From: Fasciolopsis buskii
Lineage: Eukaryota; Platyhelminthes; Trematoda; Plagiorchiida; Fasciolidae
Assembly: GCA_008360955.1 (NCBI GenBank)
Contig: LUCM01000769.1
Coordinates: 69,936-133,935, forward strand
Direction of reading: 5' to 3'
Length of the DNA stretch: 64,000 nt
Shown: piece by piece, positions 13,271-24,530 of the stretch
Layout: the number at the start of each line of letters is the position of its first letter
Numbering within the stretch: the first letter of the stretch is position 1
The notes under the pieces: model-generated
Databases searched by the model: none
What the model was told of the DNA's origin: nothing
The model's input: the letters and a program-made list of their open reading frames with translations, nothing else
Made by a program: the position numbers and the translations under genes

Positions 13271-16135
13271 AATGAATCATGATTTTTCCAATACAGGCTC
13301 CCGTCCACAGAGATACTCAGAAATTTCGAGAGGTCTGTGGTTGACGCAGTGAGAAGAAGCCATGCCATCACGCCAGTGGGCTTGTGCACTTGCCGTAGGT
13401 TGGATTTCCGCAGAAATCGTGGGCAATGAGCGGAGGTTTCGAAGAACTGTGCAGAAGGTGTGTAATTCGTTGCTGGGAGAGTCTAGAGTCGAATCACTGA
13501 TCAAACCCATCTGGCCACTATCCATGCATTTGGCCGCAACAGTAGTCTGGCGCGCTAATTGCTCGCAGCTTGAAGACACCAAAAGGCGGCACAGACGAAA
13601 ATGGGAGGTGAGCCTCTGCAAAAGCTTTGGGCAGTCGACGAGGTACCAACAACAGTTTCTGTTCATGTCGCTTGAGCTAATTGGCTTAGTAGTAGTAGTA
13701 TTAAATCAAAGATGGGCATTTCTGTGATTGAACTAAAAGAGCGTTACTGTTGTAGGAGGTTAACCTGGGAAATGAAGGGGTCAAAAGAATGAAAAATGAG
13801 ATAGTTGTCAGCTTTTTCTCAAGAGCTCGATACATTTAAGTTTGCAGATAAGCTGGAAGGTTATTCATCTGTTCGCTCGGTAGAGGTCGCTGAGCGTAGA
13901 AAAACAGCCACGCAATTCGTTAACCAACGCTGGTAGAACAGAATGCTCCAATCTAACTCTGCTGACGGGGCGAAACGTTAGTGACGGTAAAGAAACGTTG
14001 CTGATTTCTAATACCCGCGGAACCTCGTTTGGCGTCGTTCTGCCCAAAAAGGAGCAACTTACATTCAACTGGCTTCCGGCTGTGTACTAGAATTTTACAA
14101 GACCATTTCAAATGTTTCTGGTAGAAAAACTTGTGACGATAGTCCCCTGTTATCTTACTCGCAGCGGCAAATTCAGGGAGGGTGAGAGAGGCAACAGAAG
14201 AGCGTTTTGTGTGCCCACTCGAAACGGGGTTCAAAAAAGCGTGTGGGATTTAGAATGGCAATTTTAGGGATCTGCATGAATTGGCTCGGTCGCCGCTACA
14301 TAACCTGCTTGATAGCATCGACAAGGGTCGGTTATATGCGGGTGCACAATCTGGTTCAGCAGCAGGCATTAAAAGCCGAAAATCTGCTCCCCGCTGGTCT
14401 CAATTTTTGTGCAACGCTGGTATAGACAGTGAATCAACCCCCGTTGTGTCTCTTTAAAACGAAGTCGGCCGAGAACCCAAGTCGACCAACCTAAAAGAGC
14501 TGATCGAGGCTTTGTCACGGACGGCGAGAAGACCTGGAGTGGCTTTGGTTAACTGGCAACAGGGGAAAGAGGTACATCATGTCTGGTGGGAATTCGCAGT
14601 GGGGAAACCTCCATTACTCCGATCCTAGCCACAGCCTAAACCTGGAGATCCAGGACACCAAAAAGCGAGCGCTGAGATGCTTATCGTGAAATAAAAGCAC
14701 CAAGTGGAACCATGCACTATATTCATAAGAATGACAACACCAGCTTGGTGGTAAGGCACCCGAAGGATCGATTTACGCTTTGCATGGCTAAGCTGTAGCC
14801 ACCGGAAGGTAGACTATAACAACAAATCTGCGTGCGACTCTTTGGATATGGTGGCAGACATCAGTTACTAAACGTGGCTGTCACAGGACCCCATTTGCAA
14901 AGTTACCGAATCAAGCAGGGATCTCGTCTCACCTAGTATACTTCTCGTCAGGCTGAGATCCGCGGTAAAAAGGCTAGTCAATTTTGAATGACGCGTTTAT
15001 CACGAGCCTCATCAGATCGGACGTGCTGGCACGTTTGGGGTTAAGACAGCGAAGCAAGCCGGTTAAAATAAAAAGAATGAGCCATAAGGGAAACATCATC
15101 CCGGTGATCGGTGCGCCTCATCTAATTATAGATGAGACGGGACCGGCGAACACAAAAATATCGCTGATGTCAGGAAACTTCCGATCATCAGGGCAGTCAG
15201 AAACCTATCCTAAAAAATAGAAGTCCAACCTCAGTTACCTGAATTCCAATTTATTAAATTGAAGTTCATGTGGTAGGTTCGACTGAGTGAAGTGACTCGT
15301 GAGCACAATGGGTGCTGGAACCGAGGGTGGGTGGCGGGAGGAACCGCTGGGTCTTGCGCAATTTCGACCTGCGTGGTATTTTGACCGTCTAGCTGGGTGG
15401 CTTCCAACGTCGATTCGATCAATTGCGTAGCTGCAGGGACTGTTGGGTTAGCAAAACAACTGGCAGTTGCACACGAAACAGAAAAGCGGCTTCGAATGAA
15501 GGACACAAAGGCCGATTCCGTGGTTGATTCATGCATTCAGCTTGACATCTACGCGTCTGCGCTTACGAGGCTACGCCTTCTACAGCGTAGGTTGCCAAAA
15601 GCTGATAATTTTCGGAAGAGGTACAGGCAAACCATAAAAACGACTCTCAGAAAGATTATTCTGCAACAGTTCTGATGCATCAGTTAGGGTGGGGCCATCA
15701 TCCTCTGGGTATCCATTGTACCATTCAGTTCCTAACCCCAGAGAGTCTTGCAATTCGTCACCAAGCACTGTGGGCGCTCTCTAATGGATATGCATACCAG
15801 TGTAAAACAGCGGCGAAACAATAGAGCTATTACTGCAGTTTCGGAAGGAACGAATCGTCGACTTGGAATAAGGGTTCATGAGCGTAAAAACGCCTGGTGA
15901 TAATAGGAAAGCGCTCCGATTACTACGGGGGCCACATTGGGACCCGTCGATGAAGCCGCACGAGTGTCTAATGGTTGTATATCCGTTTGATGCGAAGAAC
16001 TCCGTGGTGGAAAATTACGGTTTGTGCAACACCGCCAAACATTTTGGCGGTAGCTACTACGAAGCTTTGCTTTGGGGTTACCAGGACCTATTCGAAAGGT
16101 TTGAAACATCTTATTGGGCGAGGGTAAGGCTGACC
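13271..16135. other. Purine-rich block, no gene recognised
   Basis: The + strand turns purine-rich again here. Open stretches include 13362-13727 (+, 121 codons), the overlapping 13277-13666 (minus, 129 codons) and 15878-16156 (+, 92 codons). Because both strands are open over the same interval at 13.3-13.7 kb, neither can be called coding on length alone. No domain was recognised. Confidence 0.4.
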
Positions 16136-18027
16136 CATCGATCGAATTCACCCTGACCACGACTGGTGCGTTTGGTCTTAAGAGTAAAAAATCAGGAAAG
16201 CTACCACAGATCAACCTCACACTTGGCTTATCCACCGCATTTGCAGCCAACTCTCTCTGCACCAAAATTGTTGCTTTAGTTTTTGTCACGCCATCCATTG
16301 GTCATCTCTCACTTAACCCCTCTGCATTTCGCGAACCTAATTCACGGCTTCGCCTTGGGTGTTTGAAGTTGCCATCACCATTTTGCAGCCAGAGTAACAG
16401 TTTGCCGTTGTACATTGAGCCTGTCATGGCCTATTCTCCATATATTTCTCTTATATCTCATCTCGAGCAAATAGGTTTCCTGCTTTTACTGAGATTCCCT
16501 ACTCCGTTCATTAATCCTCAGTCCCCTCTTATCATGATAAATTGTCATACATTATCAATACATCATCAACCATGCAGTTCTTTCACTCCCACCAATTGTT
16601 AGCATATTTACACCCATTATATAACACCTTCTGGTTGGGGCGCAACTCCTTGCATTTGTTTGCTTTTGATAAACCTCTTATTCCTTAGGGTTCCGCCATT
16701 TGGACCTCTGATCATTTTTCTAAAAAAATGCAGGCCGTCCACGCTAGATATCTGCTCTGTCCAAAGTGTTCACCCGCCCGCTACTCCCCATTGATAACGA
16801 GTTTCACCTGCTAGTGTCCATGAAGTGCACTCAAATGCGAGCACGCGCTTCCCGCAACTCCGAACAAATGTGAAAATGTTGTCATGTCTTTTAAATCCTA
16901 AGCAGACAATCCTGATTTTGAGCCTTATTTGGGTTATCACCATTCTTACTGGGGAAGTGGATCGTTCGAAAAATAGAATAGTAGGTTGTGAAATCTACTG
17001 AAGAAAACAAATGGGTGTTATAAATGGAAGATGAAGATTCTAGGGTGCTTAAAAGGGCTAATAAAGCGATGATACACCGTTTATACCAGTAAGTGGGTGA
17101 TTCAAAGACAGGAAGTTGGAGGCCAAAGGGCAACATTTACTAGATGCACTCCCAGACCACTATTCCAGAGCTGCGGTACTTCTTTGTGGAGATGACTCGA
17201 AACAGCGGGCCTTACAGGAGACAGGCCTATGGCATGGCCGAAGCCAGAATCGAATGAGAGGGCGCGGAATGGTAACGGAGTATCATTTAAGTGCTTATTA
17301 GTTTCGGGGTCGCTTTTGCAGAATCAGGGGTCGGGCCACAGAAAAATATAACTATTTGGCCCAAACGCAGGATTTTTTCTGTCTTGAGCTGTACTTACCG
17401 GGGGATATCGCAAGAGTTGGTCCCAAACCGGTTTCCGGTTAGCTCGACGGTTGCATGTGGAACAGGAGAGGGAGCAAACCTAGGCGAAAAAAGAGGACCT
17501 GCCAGTTTCTCTGGGTCGACAGTCGCCACTAACAATTTCCTAGCAATTACACTAATACAGCTAGATAAATTTGAAAATTGCATCGCCTGAGAACGCCTTC
17601 TTAGGTCTGAACTAGAGATAGTGATGTATTTATGCCAACCGCCATAGAACGGACGGGAACAAGGACTAGGTTTCTAGGAGGCACTAGCTTGAAACGTTTC
17701 TTATTGGAATATCGGATTACTAGGGTAATTATGGTCAATAAAACATGCATCTCTTGTTTTGGCCTCCAACCAGTGATAAACTTCAGCGGTAATTATCATG
17801 TCTAGCTGCGGGAAATGGTTCTGCTTGTCGATCTCAAGACCAAAAAAGACCAAGCTTTTTAGCAGCTTGTCATGCCTTAGGGACCCTTCTTTCACGTCTT
17901 TGCACTTGCGTACTTTAGTGAAGGGTAACTGTTGTTTTAGTGTACGAAGACCTTCCCTGTCATAGTAATCGTACGAGCGATATTTCAATCGGCAGGACAA
18001 CTGTTTATGCTTCTCAAAAACACCTAA
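16136..18027. other. Upstream flank of the dynein gene, no gene recognised
   Basis: From about 16140 to 16880 the + strand is pyrimidine-rich and holds one 162-codon open stretch (16114-16602) that lacks any known motif. After about 16900 the sequence becomes mixed and AT-richer. An open stretch on the minus strand (17701-18000, about 100 codons) lies back to back with the dynein start but has no early ATG, and I could not recognise it. The 5' untranslated region and promoter of the dynein gene must fall here. No TATA box or spliced-leader acceptor can be picked with confidence. Confidence 0.4.
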
Positions 18028-18384
18028 ATGGCTTCAGACCTGGAATTAAACGACAAGCGCCTAGAATTTATGGCGGATTATGTGCTAAAGTCCAATAAAA
18101 TCAAGGGGGACAAATGGATGAAGCTTTGGAATACGGATGAGTCTAAACAGATGATTTTGGGCTTTTTCGATAAACCAGAAGTCCTCCAACTATTTATTTC
18201 AATGACTTCGGCTGGTTTTCTACAAGTTCAAACTGATTTTCCCTCTGGAATCAAAACAAAATCTTGCTTCTTTATGAAAAAAGAAAAAGGTGTCATTAAA
18301 AAGGAGTCTCCAGTTAACAGACTTTTAATATATGGCGACCTTCCGCAAAACCCCCTTGAACATTTTTCAGCCTTTGTTGATGAA
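18028..18384 (+). CDS. DNAH17-like: Dynein heavy chain exon 1 (residues 1-119)
   Basis: This exon carries the initiator ATG and the first 119 residues. An in-frame TAA lies directly before the ATG (18025-18027), so the reading frame cannot extend upstream and this start is well bounded. The family's N-terminal landmarks are visible: LEFMADYVLKS near residue 12, IKGDKWMKLW near residue 25, FFDKPEVLQLF near residue 46 and LLIYGDLP near residue 98. The exon ends in phase 0 at a GTAAAA donor. This part belongs to the tail that assembles the outer arm on the doublet microtubule. Confidence 0.92.
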
Positions 18385-18419
18385 GTAAAACTGCATTTGT
18401 TATTTTTAATACACACTAG
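18385..18419 (+). other. Intron 1 (35 bp)
   Basis: This is a tiny GT-AG intron with donor GTAAAA and acceptor CACTAG. Reading through it adds a stop (TAG) soon afterwards, whereas removing it joins FVDE to VLLPLVSNKKN exactly as in the family. Very short introns near the 5' end of genes are known in schistosomes and other flukes. Confidence 0.85.
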
Positions 18420-18607
18420 GTCCTTCTTCCCTTAGTTTCTAATAAAAAGAACTACATATCGTGGCCTGATGTTGTTTACGAAGATGTTGTAAGGCATGCC
18501 CATGGACTAAAGCGGCAAACCGACATTATTGTCGGACAAGCTAAGGGGAGAACTCTTCTTCCGCTTTTGGTCGAGTCAGAGAAAACAAAGGACCAGGTAA
18601 AAGAGGG
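18420..18607 (+). CDS. DNAH17-like: Dynein heavy chain exon 2 (residues 120-181 plus 2 nt)
   Basis: The exon reads VLLPLVSNKKNYISWPDVV, then the HAHGLKRQ and GKTLLPL-type (here GRTLLPL) landmarks that the DNAH9/11/17 tail shares. The donor chosen is the strong GTAAGT at 18608, leaving phase 2. A weaker CAG/GTAAAA donor at 18597 exists, but its phase does not fit the next exon. The join to exon 3 is a few residues shorter than in the human proteins, so a small missed exon in the long intron that follows cannot be excluded. Confidence 0.88.
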
Positions 18608-20944
18608 GTAAGTTTGCACGTTTCTGCATCAAAACTGTACGGTCTTAACATTCACTTTAATTGTCCCGTTTGGATTTTATTAGATAAACCAACCCCTACA
18701 AGCAAAACGCTCAGCTACCAGACGGTTTTACATTTTCCATATGTCTACTTTTCCTTCTGTGCTATGAAACTCAGAACAGTACTGAAAATTTAAGTAATTA
18801 CTGGAGCAGCGATGTATATACATATGCATCACAAATCATGACAGAATCAGACGGTTCTCATAGTTTGTATTCCATGAAATAACAGCTATTCAATTACAGT
18901 TATTTTGAATGAAAAATGAATGAGAATTCCGCTGATAAAATTCTCAGAAACAGAGCCCTTGGCTAATTTGTCACTATCATCTGCAAAACAGATTGCGAAT
19001 TTTCATAGATCTAACTGACCGATTAACTAGTTGAAAAATCGCAGCTACGGTAAAATCTCTGAAGCCCCGTAGCAAATGAAGTGTTGTCATTAAAAACATC
19101 GGGTATGTCAGCATCGGAAATCTTTAGGTAGCAGTTCGAGTTTAAAACGGCGCATTTTTACAGTTTCTACTTTCTAAAAAGAAAAGCTTCCATGCATGGT
19201 CAACTATCATGTGTATTATTGCTGCGGAGCAAACGTTTGTCGCTTCTGCATTATGTCATTTGCGCTGCGTTATGGTCAGCACAAAGTACTGCATACCATA
19301 TTTTGATTTATTAACGGAATACTATTATTAGCTTAAATGCTGTTTAGTTGTCTCGCTTCAACGACCCGTCCCAGTCATCGAAGCAGCAGCAAAAAGGTTG
19401 CCCGTTAGCTAAACTGCTTAACTAAACCGTGCAAGATCAGAGCGGCTGGGTGTTAGATACGTTACGTAAAGAAACTTCACAAAACACTTCGAAATTCAAA
19501 GCTGTCTACAATTGCTAAAATCCTTCGTTTTTGGGCTAATACAGGGGCTAAGTAACTCATTATTTAACGGTACCTCTCAAACAACCTCAGGTTTAAAAAT
19601 TATCTACGTTGGCTAGAAATTATTAGGGTCCATATCCGTTTGCGAACAACCAAAATAGTGAAAATCAAGGGTGCATGCTTTATGCATTTGCATATTTAAT
19701 TGTGTTCTGTTGGTGTTAGTTGTTTAAAATGCCACGTAATTTCAAGATTAGCTCAGATAAGTCCAGAAAAACATGTGTGATTGGGCTTTACATTTTTCTG
19801 TTCATTCAAGGGCCAGTTGATGTACTGAACTTGAATGAAATTTATACAATCACCTATTTCGCTACAAGGAACAATTTTTAATAAATATTTGTGTGGGCTC
19901 TTTGGTAACATAGAGCTAACTTGTATAATGTAACCCCATTGCTTGAAAATTTTCACGGAGCTCACATTAGTGATCGGAACCTACCCAAAGCTAGAAAGCG
20001 GTCATCTAACAATTATTTGCTTGTTTTGCTGATGTCAGCAGCGTCAAAGGTTCTTAATTTTCTTTTCTATAATCGGCTATTTTGTTCTGACGTTTTGCAG
20101 TCTTTTTTGTGTTTGCACAGTCAGATACTGTCAACTGAGCGGAAATCATGAGTATCGTAAGGGTCATTGTAGGACCAAAAGTGACTGCGTCAAGCTCAAT
20201 TGTTATTGCAACCGTGCCATTCAAAAGGCAGTTAATACCACACAGAGTCATTTTCATCGCAGCTGACCTCGTCCTATTCCCTTTCCAATTTTTGGCAATG
20301 CTAGCAATCTACACGTACACAATTAATCGAAGTTCTACAACGCTTCCAATGACAGTTCACCAACCCACCCTAAACACAATGGAGTGGCGTCACAAAGTTA
20401 AGGTTAGTCGACTTCAGGCAAATGTATCGTGCAAACGAACTATGATTGTCCCCCTGTTCACAGAAACGTAGTCAGACTGAAAAAACTGCGTAAGAAATTA
20501 TTTGGTAATAGGGGGGCAATAATATTCTTAGACTTCCTACGAACACCTTATCACTGAGAAGTCGCATTCATCCACCGTAATAAAAAACCTCGCTGAGGGT
20601 GACCGGCGACTTTCTGTGTTCGACAACTAACGTCTTTGAAACACTGCCAATGCCTAGTGGGAACATCGGGTTGGCAATGACTAAGCGTGTCGTAGTGCGT
20701 TGGGTGCAGACAGTCGTCCTCTCTCTACATTGCCCTCCGTGACTCGGGCATGCATTGCATATATCTGCCATCTTCCTTCTTCTTCTGCTGTTCTTACACG
20801 TGCTGCGAAAGGCTAGAAGAGACTTTGACTTTACATAAGAGCATAAAGATGTTAGCTTCGGCTTTGGCCTCGTTTGGTGGCTCATCAGTTCGTAGTTGAG
20901 GCCGGAGAGGTGAAAACATTGTTGACTGGCGACAGTGGGAGTAA

Positions 20945-21075
20945 GGTTCGGAACCGAAGTCAGTGGCAGGAATGCTGTTTGACCTGTCCGGTGAACTCAT
21001 CTCTAAATATAATCAAAAATCAACCAATAAAAAGCATTAACTGTGTACGTTGAAAACAAAAAACTGTCGGCTTGC
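20945..21075. repeat. Dispersed repeat A, copy 1
   Basis: This stretch, from CGGAACCGAAGTCAGTGGC onwards, aligns by eye with 32995-33130 in intron 4. The shared part continues through GAACTCATC, AATAATC-like and GTGAAAAC-like words. A shorter third copy around 54938-55017 shares the leading GGCGACAGT and GTCAGTGG words. No coding potential was recognised. It is probably part of a fluke interspersed repeat, family unknown. Confidence 0.6.
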
Positions 21076-23160
21076 TATATCTTGTTTTTTCTCTTCTATA
21101 AAGTTTCGTTTAAATGTTGCGTCAACCGGATTGGTGACATACTGCAAACTTTTAATAAAACACTGTATTGCTCTATCTGTAAGCAGAAGGTGGTTACAGG
21201 CGGCGTTAGTGACTAAATCTATACGCGTATGCAACTTTGAACTTCCATGTACACATGTATTTGCACCCAAAATTATCGACGCATAACCGGATATAAGCTT
21301 TAATTTGTGTTACTGGCTGGCATCGAAAACATTTATACAAATTTCAGATAAAGCGGTACGGCTAAATAACTAAATTAATATCCCTGAATGCAAAAGTCAT
21401 GTCCATTCTACACATATACCTGCCTACTGATTCCTGTTGATCAGTTCAGATTTCTTGATTTGGCCTCTGAGATTTAAAAAGCCAAAATATAAAAACACTG
21501 TTGTGTGTCTGTTGTCGCACAGGTTATTTTGACTCATGTTTTCTGGTGTTCATCTATGATCAGTTCCATAGCAAAATATAATAATCACATATTTGCACTT
21601 TCAAGCATTAGTCCGAAATGTCTATAAGGAACACATGTATACGTAAAAGCATACGTACATATTTACATACATGCAAGCCTGCACGCTTCACTAGGCCATT
21701 TTGTATTCCCTAATTTACAGCACACTCGGTTTCCTTAACAAAATATGTTCCATGGCTTAATTGATGATCTGTAGATTCCTCACTTCCTACTGACAACTAT
21801 AATATTCGCAAGTAGTCTGTTTTTGATGCCAATTTTTCATAATTAACAAACGGCAAATGGGGTTTGACTCTCTGCATTTCTTCGGGGATTCGTTCCCGTC
21901 GTAATTATGCAGAATATCATAGAGGGTTCAGGTTAGTCTCCGATATATTTGTGCATAAGCCTTGTTAAGGACCAGAGAGCAAACTTCACTGGTAGATGTT
22001 CATCCTAAAACGAATCATTGCATAGGTGCGCAAGGGATAGAAGGTTTATGACAAAGAGCGAGTGCGTCAAAACAAATGACAACTGCCACTGGCCACTTCA
22101 ACAGCGGATGAGTACCATATTCTTCTGTCCATCAATCAAATTATTTTTTACTATTGATAAATTATAGTCGTTAAGACCCTTTTTGACATTTTTTGTGACA
22201 AACTTTTGCTGGCAAGGTACCTGTTTAGGTATATATGCAAAAATCTATAAAGCATCTCAAAACTTGTAAATATTCTTGATATGCATCAAAACCCAATACT
22301 AAAAACTCATACTTGGTCGGGTAAAAGAAACGCAAAAATAGGCTCGCAAGATAAGGCCAGTTATTTCCCAATAATTCCTCACTGAAATTTTCTCTGTTCC
22401 TACACCCGTTGGCTTGGAGTCCGATACTGATTTAAAAGACATGTAACAAACGTTTCTGGAAAAATGCTGCTCAGGATTGATTTTTGTCTTCACAATTTCA
22501 AAAACATCCGAGTGAAGATGAAGGAATTTTGGATTAGAAACCAGACCACCGTTTGAAGACGGTTAGCTTTTCCGTATTGGACTAACGCTTACTTGTTTAT
22601 AATTCTTGGATGAGTGGGCGCATCACAGAACTATCTTGCTTTGCGTTTCACTTCTATGAACAGTTCACCTTTACTTTTTGGTGAGGTATGAGTTTGATGC
22701 CTTTTATGCTTTCAACTGCCCCTCGGGCTCTGTGTTTTAGACAAAAACCTCAGTTCATTCAGTTAGCCTTACAATTTAAAAGTTTGTGCAATATACATGC
22801 ATGTGTGAAATGGCCTCGACTTGATAAACGACTACGTAGTTTTTACTCTTTAAGAAAAAGAAGATTTAAATACCAGTGACCTTTGGTTTGGTCTCTAGAA
22901 AAACAAAGCATTCATAACTTTACGGTAGATCTTGTTCAAAAGTCTGACCCTATGAGGTATACAAAGTCTTCCTTAGAGAGTTTGAAATTAGAAAGCTGAC
23001 AGAACCCGAGAACCATTTTTTTAGTTCCTTGAAGTTCAAGCTGTTCTCGAGATCCCGACTTTCCACAACCGGATATTGTGCTTCAATCTTAGTGTAATTA
23101 AGCTGTCTGAATCTGAAAAGGTATATATAAAATTCAAAATCGATAACAGATTAAAACCAA

Positions 23161-24530
23161 AATCATCATCATCGTTCAGCGTTAAACAGCAAGACAAGCC
23201 TCACTGACCGCTGCCGTTCCCCAGAGTTACACGTTTATATAAAAAGAGTGAATATTCAATGGGAACAGGGAGTGGACCTACACAGGCGGGAAAAGACAAG
23301 ATGCTGCCGCAGCCAACTCAAGGAACACAGCCTGACTGTACAGAAGCACCTGTTTTCAATCATTCTGATTCGATAGAAGATGACAGTACGATCGCCACTG
23401 TTCACGGTTCACTGCCATATCATTCAGTGTCTCCAGCCAGCAAATCGACAAGTCTTTCGGACCCCAACCACGAAGGCGTGAGACACCTACTTTACCTAAG
23501 CTCACTGTACATTTTCTCATCCCACGTTGCCACCTCATCTGTTGGCCTCCACATGGCTTCTTCCATTCCGTGGGAGGAACAAAAAATAAGGCACGGTATA
23601 GTAGACCAGTGTTCGACATACGCAACACGTGACCCAACCAGCGTAGTCTACTAAGTTTCATACGCCGAAACAGGCTATTCTAAGAAGTGGCACCCAATAC
23701 CAGATTCCTAACCTCAATATTACTCGCCCGGTCACTCCGTCCAATCCTAGCCATACTACGTAAACATCGGTTGTCGAAAACCTCCAACCGACGAACATCG
23801 CCTACACGCACACTCCACGTCTCGCAACCGTACAACAGAACTGAACGCACTGCAGCACAGTACACACGACCTTCCAACTTCAGTGAAACATCAGGCCGAC
23901 GCCACAAGTGCTTCAATCCAGCGTAAGCTGTCCGAGCCTTTGATGTACGCATGTTTACCTCAACTGCCGAGCTACCATCGTTAGACACGCAGCTACCAAG
24001 GTAGGTGAAACGGTCCACAGTCGTTATTTCCTCTCCATCCAGTATCAAGTTCGGCTGCTGTCATCCAATCCTGTAACAGTACTTTGCACTTTGAAGGTGC
24101 AAAGCACATGCCAAACCGAGTGACCGATCTCAAGAGTCTATCTATTGCCCGTTGTGCATGGTCCGTAAACTCGGAAAGGCACACGACGTCGTCTGCGTAA
24201 TCTAGGTCGCATAGCTTCCCTCCATTTCCCAGTTTGACTCCTACATCCCGGAGACCTCCTAAAGCATCTTCCATTACCTCGTCCATGACGAAGTTGAACA
24301 AGAATGGCGAGATCGGACACCCTTGTCGAACGCCACCAGTCGTTTTGCATGAACGTGACAGTTCACCGTATACCCTAACGCGACCATAGGTATGCTAGTA
24401 CAATGCTGGCAACAGGTTCACAAACTTCGTTGGCATACCCGTCCGGTGGAGAGCACTGAATGGTGCCGGTCGATCCACGGAGTCAAAAGCACCTTTCAAG
24501 TCGAGGTACGAGGTGGATGACGCGAAAAGA
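23161..24530 (-). mobile_element. RTE-like LINE remnant, 5'-truncated
   Basis: Read on the minus strand, this encodes the end of a non-LTR retrotransposon reverse transcriptase. In order: YLDLKGAFDSVDR (from 24508), GVRQGCPISPF (about 24337), the catalytic DYADD (24202-24188), FTYLGSCVSNDG (about 24006), LLYGCETW (23838-23815) and RLRWLGHVLRM (about 23649-23617). The reading frame stops at 23356. It is broken by an in-frame TAG after LPALY near 24397, a frameshift between the YADD part and the YLGS part (about 24050) and a stop near 23680, so it is inactive. The 3' end is a short GAT repeat (23161-23176), as is usual for RTE elements. The endonuclease and the front half of the reverse transcriptase are missing. 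It sits antisense inside intron 2. Confidence 0.88.

Noticed and set aside
13277..13727. Overlapping open stretches of 121 and 129 codons on opposite strands
   Set aside because: Both strands are open over the same interval, neither has a recognisable motif, and stretches of this length are expected by chance in such a long window.
16114..16602. 162-codon open stretch upstream of the dynein gene
   Set aside because: It follows a pyrimidine-rich tract that is poor in stop triplets on this strand. The translation is low-complexity Ser/Pro/Leu-rich with no family resemblance.
18597..18602. Alternative exon 2 donor CAG/GTAAAA
   Set aside because: It leaves phase 0, which does not fit the exon 3 acceptor phase; the GTAAGT at 18608 does.
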